Assembly (NCBI RefSeq): GCF_014200495.1
Contig: NZ_JACHBY010000007.1
Span: 186,001 to 250,000 of the forward strand
Length of the DNA: 64,000 nt
Direction: 5' to 3'
Source: Mucilaginibacter geliditolerans
GTDB taxonomy: Bacteria; Bacteroidota; Bacteroidia; Sphingobacteriales; Sphingobacteriaceae
Shown one piece after another: positions 7,691 to 14,901 of this stretch. The notes under the pieces were generated by a model. That model was not told the DNA's origin, did no database searches, and saw nothing but the letters and a program-made list of their open reading frames with translations. A program made the position numbers and the translations under genes. Position 1 is the stretch's first letter, and every line of letters begins with the position of its first letter.

Positions 7691-7702
7691 TGATACGTGT
7701 CA
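7691..7702 (+). promoter_or_regulatory. FNR/CRP-like operator TGAT-ACGT-GTCA proximal to usp
   Basis: Perfect-spacing half-sites TGAT/GTCA. At 36.5 nt downstream of the centre (7696.5) lies gagtttta (7726-7733), a degenerate -7 element (TTTA in place of TTTG) placed exactly as in the other promoters. This would put the start site at the ATG (7738), giving a leaderless or nearly leaderless message. Confidence 0.45.
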
Positions 7703-7737
7703 TGCGGATAGCTGTAATTTAAAGAGAGTTTTACAGC

Positions 7738-8607
7738 ATGAAAACTGTATTAGTATTAACCGACTTTTCTATCAACGCCGACTACGTTGCCCATTACGCA
7801 TTAGGATTGGCACAAAATATCAGAGCGAATCTGTTATTATGTAATATTTATCAATCGCCCGAGGGTGAAGAGTTATCAGACCGAAAACTATGGCATATGC
7901 GTGTTTGTGAAGAAAATAGCATTAATGACCTGGGCGAACTGGTTGCACGCCTGAAAAGCCAGTTAGATAAAGGAGATATGTTAAATGATTTCAGGCCCGA
8001 CATCAGCCAATGCAGTGAAGAGGGTTTAATAGGCGAAAAACTTAAAGAGCTGGCGGCAAGATATGAGATAGTAATGGCGGTCATCAGCAAGCATAGCGCG
8101 AATAACGTAACCAATATTTGGAGAAGGAACCATGCCTGGGATATTATAGAAAATGCCGGTTTCCCGGTATTGGTTATTCCTTACCAGGTACGGTACAAAG
8201 CCTTTAAGATGATTGCTTTTGCTACCGCGATGGGGGAGACGGATATTAATGTATTGGAGTCATTATCCATATTAGCTGAACATTCCAATGCTGAAATAAT
8301 GCTGGCGCATGTTACTGATGAAAATTCTGACGGTAAAAATGAAGAAAATAAGATTAAAAAATTTTTCGACCAGGTTACTTATCCAAGGAAAAGTTACCAG
8401 AATATAAAAGGCAATAATGTAGCCAATAGTTTAAAATGGTTGGCTTCCCATATAGATGTTGATCTACTAGTTTTAGTACATCACAAACGTGGGTATTTTG
8501 AAAAATTATTAGGCAGGAGCATCTCCCAGAAAATGGCTAATAGTCCAAACAAACCTTTACTGATTTTTCCATCTGTTACTATTCAGGAAACGGTTGCTGT
8601 GTTTTAA
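7738..8607 (+). CDS. Tandem universal stress protein (UspA family), second copy
   Basis: 289 residues in two Usp domains. The first begins KTVLVLTDFSINADYVAHYA and contains LLLCNIYQSPEG; the second begins MIAFATAMGETDINVLESLS and ends LLGRSISQKMANSPNKPLLIF. It has the same architecture as the copy at 1117 but is clearly diverged; the ATP motif of domain 1 is poorly conserved (AVISKHSANN), so that domain may not bind nucleotide. It is monocistronic: two FNR-like boxes lie upstream and a strong hairpin terminator begins 24 nt after the stop. Having two different usp genes on the two sides of the sensor-regulator pair is a pattern familiar from Anr/FNR-type regulons. Confidence 0.88.
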   Translation: MKTVLVLTDFSINADYVAHYALGLAQNIRANLLLCNIYQSPEGEELSDRKLWHMRVCEENSINDLGELVARLKSQLDKGDMLNDFRPDISQCSEEGLIGEKLKELAARYEIVMAVISKHSANNVTNIWRRNHAWDIIENAGFPVLVIPYQVRYKAFKMIAFATAMGETDINVLESLSILAEHSNAEIMLAHVTDENSDGKNEENKIKKFFDQVTYPRKSYQNIKGNNVANSLKWLASHIDVDLLVLVHHKRGYFEKLLGRSISQKMANSPNKPLLIFPSVTIQETVAVF

Positions 8608-8630
8608 TATATTATCAAATTTAAATGTGA

Positions 8631-8670
8631 GATATGCCCGTCAGCTTAATGCTGACGGGCATATCTTATT
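8631..8670 (+). terminator. Rho-independent terminator of usp
   Basis: A 15-bp perfect stem, gatatgcccgtcagc (8631-8645) with its complement at 8651-8665, a 5-nt loop, then ttattt. It separates usp from the adh operon, whose own promoter follows. Confidence 0.9.
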
Positions 8671-8711
8671 TAACGGATATTGGCTTATATGACCTTAATC
8701 ATTTGTAAGCA

Positions 8712-8723
8712 TGATGCTTATCA
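8712..8723 (+). promoter_or_regulatory. FNR/CRP-like operator TGAT-GCTT-ATCA of the adh operon
   Basis: Perfect palindromic half-sites, context agcaTGATgcttATCAgg. The centre (8717.5) is 36.5 nt before the end of a perfect -7 element at 8747-8754, the same distance as at 1068 and 4447. This is the clearest of the set, because the -7 element matches TAnnTTTG completely. Confidence 0.7.
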
Positions 8724-8746
8724 GGTATTGTGGTCTGGTGCCGGGG

Positions 8747-8754
8747 TACATTTG
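8747..8754 (+). promoter_or_regulatory. Bacteroidota -7 promoter element TACATTTG of the adh operon
   Basis: TAcaTTTG matches the sigma-ABfr -7 consensus TAnnTTTG. The expected start site near 8759 leaves a leader of about 26 nt to the ATG at 8785, which excludes the longer open frame starting at 8680. No good -33 TTG element is present, consistent with activator dependence. Confidence 0.65.
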
Positions 8755-8784
8755 TTCCATATCATTCCACTTAAAAAAATAAAC

Positions 8785-9822
8785 ATGAAAGCATTAGTGT
8801 ATTACGGCCCGGGAAAGAAATCATGGGAAGAACAACCAAAACCGGCAATCAAGGAATCAACCGATGCCCTTGTAAAGATCCTGAAAACTACCATTTGCGG
8901 TACTGATCTGCATATTATGAAGGGCGATATGCCTGAGGTTGCATCCGGAAGGATCTTAGGGCATGAAGGTGTAGGTGTTATAGAAGAGGTTGGGAGCTCG
9001 GTTAGCAATTTCAAAAAAGGCGACCATGTGATTATATCCTGTGTTACCTCCTGCGGCAAATGTGAATATTGCAAAAAAGGAATGTATTCGCATTGCGAAA
9101 AAGGTGGCTGGATATTGGGCTATATGATTGATGGTACTCAGGCCGAATATGTAAGAATACCTTATGCTGATAACAGTCTTTACCCAATCCCTGCAAGTTC
9201 AGACGAAGAAGCATTGGTGATGTTAAGCGATATTTTACCAACCGGCTTTGAATGCGGCGTTTTAAACGGGCAGGTAAAGCCGGGCGATACCATAGCCATA
9301 GTAGGCGCTGGTCCGGTTGGCATGGCTGCTTTATTAACCTCACTATTTTATACCCCGGCAGAAATTATCGTGATCGACCAGGACGATAACCGTCTTGCAG
9401 TTGCCAAAACATTTGGCGCTACACATACCATTAACAGCGCTAAAGAAAATGCTATTGAAAAAGTAATGGCATTAACTAATAACAAGGGTGTTGACACGGC
9501 TATTGAGGCAGTAGGGGTACCGCCAACATTTGAACTGTGTGAAGAGATTATTTCAGCAGGTGGCCATATTGCCAATATAGGTGTGCACGGGAAAAGTGTA
9601 ACCCTTCACATGGAAAAGCTTTGGGATAGGAATATTTCTATCACTACCCGGTTGGTGGATACCGTTACCACGCCTATGCTCTTTAAAACAGTTCAATCAA
9701 AAAGAATTGAGCCGAAAAAACTGATTACTCACCGCTTTAAGCTAGATCAGATGATCGAAGCCTATGACACCTTTGAGCATGCTGCAAGGGAAAAAGCCTT
9801 AAAAGTATTACTTGAAAATTAA
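8785..9822 (+). CDS. Zinc-dependent alcohol dehydrogenase (MDR superfamily)
   Basis: 345 residues. Catalytic zinc site: C38 (TTICGTDLH) and H60-E61 (LGHEGVGVIEEVG). Structural zinc site: C90, C93, C96 and C104 in SCGKCEYCKKGMYSHC. The NAD(P)-binding fold is at IAIVGAGPVGMAALL. Length and motifs are those of tetrameric bacterial medium-chain alcohol dehydrogenases of the threonine/isopropanol-dehydrogenase-like group. The probable role is NAD(P)H-linked interconversion of short alcohols and aldehydes or ketones in redox balancing when oxygen is low. The substrate cannot be told from sequence. It leads an apparent five-gene operon; the next gene starts 26 nt after its stop. The FNR-like box and -7 element upstream predict induction with the usp genes. 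Confidence 0.9.
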   Translation: MKALVYYGPGKKSWEEQPKPAIKESTDALVKILKTTICGTDLHIMKGDMPEVASGRILGHEGVGVIEEVGSSVSNFKKGDHVIISCVTSCGKCEYCKKGMYSHCEKGGWILGYMIDGTQAEYVRIPYADNSLYPIPASSDEEALVMLSDILPTGFECGVLNGQVKPGDTIAIVGAGPVGMAALLTSLFYTPAEIIVIDQDDNRLAVAKTFGATHTINSAKENAIEKVMALTNNKGVDTAIEAVGVPPTFELCEEIISAGGHIANIGVHGKSVTLHMEKLWDRNISITTRLVDTVTTPMLFKTVQSKRIEPKKLITHRFKLDQMIEAYDTFEHAAREKALKVLLEN

Positions 9823-9848
9823 GAACACACACATCGATTAAAAACACC

Positions 9849-10457
9849 ATGAAAAATAATATTAAACAAGCACTGATACTTACAGCAATCTGTATCATAG
9901 GATTTAACAGCATGCTGCATGCGCAATCGATCTATAAGATCAACGATTCAAAGGATATGGACATGAAACTGTCCGGCACATCCACTTTGCATAGCTGGAC
10001 AATGGATGCAAAAACCTTTTCAGGCGATGCGGATTTCCATTTTGAATCAGGCAGCGGGGGGCAGCTCTCATCTGTTAAATCGCTCACATTTACACTGGCC
10101 GTAGCGGACCTGAAGGGCAGCGAAGGCGGCTTAAATAAAAATGCTTATAAAGCATTAAAGGCTAAAGACTATAAGGATATTGATTATAAACTCATCTCAG
10201 CGATCATCACACCTGAAAAGGATAACAAATACCTGGTAAAAACCCATGGTAACCTCACTATTGCCGGGGTAACCAAAGAGGTAATCATGAATGTGGAATG
10301 CGTTGTTAACCCGGATGCTACCATTACTTGTATCGGATCTGAAAGACTGAACATGACCGATTACGCCGTAAAGCCACCAACCTTTATGCTCGGTGCCATG
10401 AAAACAGGCGATGCCATTACTTTAAATTTTACGCTGGTTTATAAAAAAACAAGCTAA
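9849..10457 (+). CDS. YceI-family periplasmic protein
   Basis: 202 residues with a signal peptide (hydrophobic LILTAICIIGFNSML, cleavage near HAQS). The mature part is one YceI domain: MKLSGTSTLHSWTMDA, then SLTFTLAVADLKG and LTIAGVTKEVIMNVE. YceI proteins are lipocalin-like beta barrels that bind long amphipathic molecules such as polyisoprenoids in the periplasm. The ligand here is unknown. It lies 26 nt behind adh and 36 nt before the porin gene, so it is part of the same operon. A second, more distant YceI protein is encoded two genes downstream. Confidence 0.88.
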   Translation: MKNNIKQALILTAICIIGFNSMLHAQSIYKINDSKDMDMKLSGTSTLHSWTMDAKTFSGDADFHFESGSGGQLSSVKSLTFTLAVADLKGSEGGLNKNAYKALKAKDYKDIDYKLISAIITPEKDNKYLVKTHGNLTIAGVTKEVIMNVECVVNPDATITCIGSERLNMTDYAVKPPTFMLGAMKTGDAITLNFTLVYKKTS

Positions 10458-10493
10458 TCACTAATCATTCAACATTAATAATCTATCTACAAA

Positions 10494-11837
10494 ATGAAAA
10501 TTAAACTTATCCTGCTTTTATGCCTGGTTACCAGTATAGTAAAAGCGCAGGAACAACTACAATATTTCCGTCCTAATGATATGAGGGGCATAAACATATT
10601 TGAAACTTCTAAAACTGATACAGTCCCATTCACCGGGTTAAAGGTGAAAGTCGGCGGAAATTTCGAAATGGAATTTCAGGCACTAAGGAACTTTAACACG
10701 GCTACACCAATGACAGAAACCGGTTTTAAAGGTAATGTTAACAGTTTAGAACCGCTTACTAATGGTTTCGCATTGCCCATGGCTAATCTAAATGTGGATG
10801 CCCAGTTGGAAGACGGTATACGTATGAATATCACCCTATACCTGGCCTCAAGGCACCATGAAGATACCTGGGTAAAAGGAGGATATATTCAGTTTGATAA
10901 ACTGCTGTTTTTGAAAAGTGATGTGATCAATAATATCATGAAAAGTGTTACGATAAAAGTTGGCCAGTTTGATGTGGATTATGGAGATCAGCATTTCAGG
11001 AGATCAGACGGTGGTAATACCATCTATAATCCCTTTATAGAGAATTACATTATGGATGAGTTTGCTACCGAGATTGGTGCCGAGGTTTATGTGCATACCC
11101 ACTCTGGTTTCTTTATCATGGGCGGCATGACTAACGGCGAGTTGGATGCAACTGTAGTTGCCAGTACAAAAATTGATTCAGCGACCAATAAAGCCAATCA
11201 ATATGACCCAGCCTTTCACGGAAAAATAGGCTTTGACAAACAGGTAAATAAGGACTTACGGGTAAGAATCACCGGATCGGCTTATACCGTACACAGTGCT
11301 AACAGCAGCACGTTGTTTGGTGGTGACCGTACCGGTTCACATTACTTCAACGTGATGGAAAATCAAAATATAGCCAATGGCACAACTATCACCAATGAAA
11401 ATGATTACAGCCCGTTCTCCGGGCGCTTAAATCCGGGATTTAGCGAAGAGGTGAATACTGCAATGGTAAATTTATTCCTGAAATATAAAGGGCTTGAATT
11501 TTTCGGAACAGCAGAAGATGCTAAAGGTAGAGCGATCACCGAAGTTGATCAGCGCAAGGCAACCCAATATGCGGCCGATCTGATCTACAGGTTCCCGCAG
11601 GGTAAAGAGAACTTTTGGGTTGGCTTTCGTTACAATACCGTAACTGCCTTGCTGCAGGGCTATACATCAAACATTACGGTTAATCGCGAAGCAGGTTCGT
11701 TGGGTTGGTTTATTACCAAAAACATAATGGCTAAGGCCGAATATGTGAACCAGAATTATGAGGGTTATCCTGCTGCTAATATTCTTAACGGCGGTAATTT
11801 CCATGGTGCAGTATTAGAGGCCTCTATTGGGTTTTAA
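10494..11837 (+). CDS. Outer-membrane beta-barrel (porin-like) protein
   Basis: 447 residues. Signal peptide MKIKLILLLCLVTSIVKAQ, then a long series of alternating amphipathic strands such as MNITLYLASRHHE and VTIKVGQFDVDYGDQHFRR, ending in SIGF; the terminal aromatic residue is typical of outer-membrane barrels. It looks like a Bacteroidota porin; the substrate is not evident. It sits between two yceI genes, with only 2 nt to the second, so the three are co-transcribed and may form an envelope module, for example with the YceI proteins carrying a lipophilic ligand taken up or kept at the outer membrane. That functional link is inference. Confidence 0.75.
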   Translation: MKIKLILLLCLVTSIVKAQEQLQYFRPNDMRGINIFETSKTDTVPFTGLKVKVGGNFEMEFQALRNFNTATPMTETGFKGNVNSLEPLTNGFALPMANLNVDAQLEDGIRMNITLYLASRHHEDTWVKGGYIQFDKLLFLKSDVINNIMKSVTIKVGQFDVDYGDQHFRRSDGGNTIYNPFIENYIMDEFATEIGAEVYVHTHSGFFIMGGMTNGELDATVVASTKIDSATNKANQYDPAFHGKIGFDKQVNKDLRVRITGSAYTVHSANSSTLFGGDRTGSHYFNVMENQNIANGTTITNENDYSPFSGRLNPGFSEEVNTAMVNLFLKYKGLEFFGTAEDAKGRAITEVDQRKATQYAADLIYRFPQGKENFWVGFRYNTVTALLQGYTSNITVNREAGSLGWFITKNIMAKAEYVNQNYEGYPAANILNGGNFHGAVLEASIGF

Positions 11838-11839
11838 TT

Positions 11840-12412
11840 ATGACCTGCAAAATAATTATCGGATTGCTGCTGATGAGCCTTACTGCAAGTGCTCAAACCA
11901 AATGGCTCATCAGCGAAAACAGCAGCCTGAGTGTAAACGGGAGCACTAATATTGATAAGTTCTCCTGCGATATCCCCAGCTGCGACCAGTCAGATACCTT
12001 AACGGTTTGGAAAAGTGAAAAAGGAGTTGTGTTGACCGGCAGTATCAACCCGGCTGTACTTAGCTTTGATTGCCATAAAGCCATGATGACACGTGACCTG
12101 CAGAAAACCTTACAAGCCCAAAAATATCCGAGGCTTCATATCCGCTTTTTATCATTAAGCGAATTACCGCGGCTTTCCAATAAGCCAATTTCTATTACAG
12201 GGCAGGTGGAAATTGAAATCGCCGGCATAAAGAAGTTGTATTTAATTAACTATGAAATTTCGGCAGATTCAGCTAAAGTGATCCATTTACTCGGATCAAG
12301 AGACCTGGATTTTTCAGATTTCAATTTGGTTCCTCCGCGCAAACTCGGGGGGATCATAAAAACCAAGGACCTGTTATGTGTTCAATTTCAACTTAAAATG
12401 AAAGCGATATGA
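11840..12412 (+). CDS. YceI-like periplasmic protein, second copy
   Basis: 190 residues with signal peptide MTCKIIIGLLLMSLTASAQ. The mature region shows a diverged YceI-like fold: SSLSVNGSTNIDKFSCDI, then ALQ-type helix residues DLQKTLQAQKYPRLHIRF, then ITGQVEIEIAGIKKLYLI. Unlike the copy at 9849 it carries four cysteines (C43, C48, C76 and one near the C-terminus), so disulfides are possible. Its start overlaps the end of the porin gene to within 2 nt, and its stop overlaps the next ATG (ATGA at 12409-12412), showing tight translational coupling on both sides. Confidence 0.75.
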   Translation: MTCKIIIGLLLMSLTASAQTKWLISENSSLSVNGSTNIDKFSCDIPSCDQSDTLTVWKSEKGVVLTGSINPAVLSFDCHKAMMTRDLQKTLQAQKYPRLHIRFLSLSELPRLSNKPISITGQVEIEIAGIKKLYLINYEISADSAKVIHLLGSRDLDFSDFNLVPPRKLGGIIKTKDLLCVQFQLKMKAI

Positions 12413-13227
12413 ATCCTGTAAAAAAGCTATTTTATCTATGGTTGCTTATCGTACTGCTGATGCCATCTCAATTAATAGCGCAAAGCAGTATTGTTTCGGC
12501 CATAAAAAGCCAGCGGCCAATTTTATATTATCCATATTTAGTTGAACGCTTTTATCAGCAAAACGGCAATAAACTAGCCTGGATAGCGCCCGATACAGTA
12601 AAAACACATGCATGGGACGCCATGTTATTATTGGATTGTATAAAGCAGTACGGCTTGAATCATGACGACTATCACCCGGATCTGTTACTATATTCAACGC
12701 TGCACCTACTAATTGAGAACGGCAGCGATAAACAAAAAGCAACATATGATATTTTACTAACCGATGCGATGATCCGTTTGATCAATGATCTGCATTATGG
12801 TAAACTTAACCCGGTTTATACTGAAGCAAAAATTGATGCTTCTACCCAATTTAAAGCCGATGCTATATTATTACTCGCATTACAAAGCAATGCTTTTTTA
12901 ACTTGCATTGATGAAGTACAGCCCAATGCTAAACTATATGTTGATCTTCAGGATCACATGCGGCTTTTAGTGGGCCAGCGTAGTGGCGATTGTTATGTAA
13001 TACCACAAGGGGTGATTCGTAAAATGGCAATTAACATGGAACGATTACGGTGGATAAGCACCACCGGTAAAAAAGCGCACCTTACATTAATTGTTCGGGA
13101 TGGGATGGTAATTAATTATAAGGATATTTATCATCAGGACATGCAGTTAGAAAGATCATTATATAATGAAAATCAGAAATTCAACAGGATATTTAATTTG
13201 AATAGAACCAGTTCTTCGAAACTGTAA
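12409..13227 (+). CDS. L,D-transpeptidase scaffold-domain protein lacking the catalytic YkuD domain
   Basis: 272 residues with a signal peptide (LFYLWLLIVLLMPSQLIAQ). The rest corresponds to the N-terminal scaffold of YcbB-type L,D-transpeptidases: ILYYPYLVERFYQQNG, YGLNHDDYHPDLL, LTDAMIRLINDLHYGKLNP, and the hallmark IRKMAINMERLRWIS that precedes the YkuD domain. The protein then ends about 60 residues later, without the H...SHGCxRL catalytic motif. The window's complete homologue at 30025-31605 shows the same landmark (ISMERLRWQ) followed by the full catalytic domain. The frame is clean, so it is either a truncated gene kept intact or a non-catalytic cell-wall binding partner. It is the last gene of the adh operon. 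Confidence 0.72.
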   Translation: MNPVKKLFYLWLLIVLLMPSQLIAQSSIVSAIKSQRPILYYPYLVERFYQQNGNKLAWIAPDTVKTHAWDAMLLLDCIKQYGLNHDDYHPDLLLYSTLHLLIENGSDKQKATYDILLTDAMIRLINDLHYGKLNPVYTEAKIDASTQFKADAILLLALQSNAFLTCIDEVQPNAKLYVDLQDHMRLLVGQRSGDCYVIPQGVIRKMAINMERLRWISTTGKKAHLTLIVRDGMVINYKDIYHQDMQLERSLYNENQKFNRIFNLNRTSSSKL

Positions 13228-13343
13228 TAGCAAGGGGTGTTGGATATTTGAAATTCTTTTTTATACCCAAAATTCAAACCTATTACACTTCTTTGAAAAA
13301 TTAATCCGGGGAAAGCAATCGAAAACAAATCCCATGAAAAAGT

Positions 13344-13380
13344 AAAAGAGGCTATCCCTTTTGAGACAGCCTCTTTTATT
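13344..13380. terminator. Bidirectional terminator between the adh operon and susD
   Basis: Arms aaaagaggct (13344-13353) and agcctctttt (13368-13377), with A-rich sequence before and tatttta after. It lies between convergent genes (stops at 13227 and 13397). Confidence 0.85.
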
Positions 13381-13396
13381 TTAGTGATTTCTTAAA

Positions 13397-14890
13397 TTAT
13401 GGGTTTGGAAGTCCCCACCAAACTGGTGTATAAACAGGAACAGTTCCCGGATAATTCGAATTTGAAACTAATTCCGAGTTAGGATACAGCATACGCAACG
13501 GCTTCTGTCCGGCGGCAATTATTGACGCTCCAGAAGTAGTAAAGAAGGTAGGATAACCTGTTCTTCTCCATTCAGTCCATGCCTCAAATCCCTGGAAACC
13601 ACACATCGCATAATACTTTTGTGTAATAATAGCTTTAACCAGGGTGTCAACATTAGTACCTGCATGAGTTAAAGCCGGCAATCCGCTTTTCGCTGTATCA
13701 ATAAACATTGTAGCGTCTCCTACGCCTGTAGCGGTAAAGCTTGCTTGCATCCCTTGCTTATATAAAGTCGTTACGGTACCTGTAGCCCAGCCTCTAGCAA
13801 CGGCTTCGGCTTGTAAAAAATAACTTTCAGTAGCAGAAATCAATTTAACCGGCGCTGTAGCAGAGTTAGGATCAAGCGCTCTGCCGCCAACTAATGCAGA
13901 TGGTGGAGAAACTACCTTATAAGCGTCTATTACATAGTAACCCTGCGGAATAGATGTAACAGTATCGCCTGCTGCATTATTATTATACAGAAAGAAAAAC
14001 TTACTTAAGCGCGGATCATTATTCTTTTGAAGGGCAGTTACGATAGTTGAGCTTGCCACAACATTTTGAGTTTTATTCAATGTAGGGCTTATCATCTCGT
14101 TGTAAAAGGGATTCTCGTTACCACCGGTAGATGTGTAGGTTATTGTTGCATCTTGTGTTAAGAACGTAGGACTAGTTTTGTACAATGCAGCAATACCTGC
14201 CTGAGCTGTAGCTGGATCTTTTATAGCCAATCGTAAATACGCCCTAAGTTCAAGTGTATTGGCAAAAGCTATCCACTTTGTCATATCACCTTGAAATATC
14301 AAATCTTGCGTTCCTGGAGAAATGGCGTCCGATACATTAAGTAAAGGTAATGCTTTATTAATATATACAAATATACTATCGTAAACCACCTGCTGGGCAT
14401 CATATTTAGGGTTTAGATTCGAAGTTGATTGCAATGCCTGTGCAACAGGCACATCACCAAAAGCATCCGTTGCCACCTGAAAACTATAAGCCTTCATTAC
14501 GTAGGCAATACCTTTAATATTTTCCATTTTTAATTCAGGGCTGTTTATAATCAGATCGGAGTTTATTAACGCGACACGGTATAGGTTAAGCCATGCGTTG
14601 TTAAAATCAGTATTTACCGGACTGTATTCATCAATAGCCTTATATTGCGACGATAATGGGCTTTGGGTCCAATATTGAGCCCACATGTTGCCATATACCT
14701 GAAACGAATTACCTATTACCTGGCTAATAGCAGCCTCTACAGTAGGCAAAAGCAACGGAGGGTCGACCTTATCCGGGTTATTTGGATTTTGGTTGATATC
14801 CAAATACTTTTTACAGCCCGAAAATCCAACCGCAACAACAAACACTATAATTAAGGCTTGTTTTAAATTTAATTTATATTTTCTGGTCAT
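13397..14890 (-). CDS. SusD/RagB-like nutrient-binding lipoprotein (SusD-like_2 type)
   Basis: 497 residues. Lipoprotein signal with lipobox ending at C26 (VGFSGCKKYLDINQNPN), the usual start of SusD-like proteins, followed by the helical TPR-like body, for example WAQYWTQSPLSSQY, AYSFQVATDAFGDVPV and the C-terminal AWTEWRRTGYP. It is anchored on the outer face of the outer membrane and caps the SusC barrel, binding the incoming ligand. It lies 11 nt downstream of susC on the same strand. There are no glycoside hydrolases or sigma/anti-sigma genes next to the pair, so the substrate (glycan, peptide or other) cannot be inferred. Confidence 0.92.
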   Translation of the reverse strand: MTRKYKLNLKQALIIVFVVAVGFSGCKKYLDINQNPNNPDKVDPPLLLPTVEAAISQVIGNSFQVYGNMWAQYWTQSPLSSQYKAIDEYSPVNTDFNNAWLNLYRVALINSDLIINSPELKMENIKGIAYVMKAYSFQVATDAFGDVPVAQALQSTSNLNPKYDAQQVVYDSIFVYINKALPLLNVSDAISPGTQDLIFQGDMTKWIAFANTLELRAYLRLAIKDPATAQAGIAALYKTSPTFLTQDATITYTSTGGNENPFYNEMISPTLNKTQNVVASSTIVTALQKNNDPRLSKFFFLYNNNAAGDTVTSIPQGYYVIDAYKVVSPPSALVGGRALDPNSATAPVKLISATESYFLQAEAVARGWATGTVTTLYKQGMQASFTATGVGDATMFIDTAKSGLPALTHAGTNVDTLVKAIITQKYYAMCGFQGFEAWTEWRRTGYPTFFTTSGASIIAAGQKPLRMLYPNSELVSNSNYPGTVPVYTPVWWGLPNP

Positions 14891-14901
14891 GATGTTTATT
14901 A

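Noticed and set aside
8680..8784. N-terminal extension of the alcohol dehydrogenase
   Set aside because: It contains the predicted operator and -7 element; the conserved protein begins at 8785.
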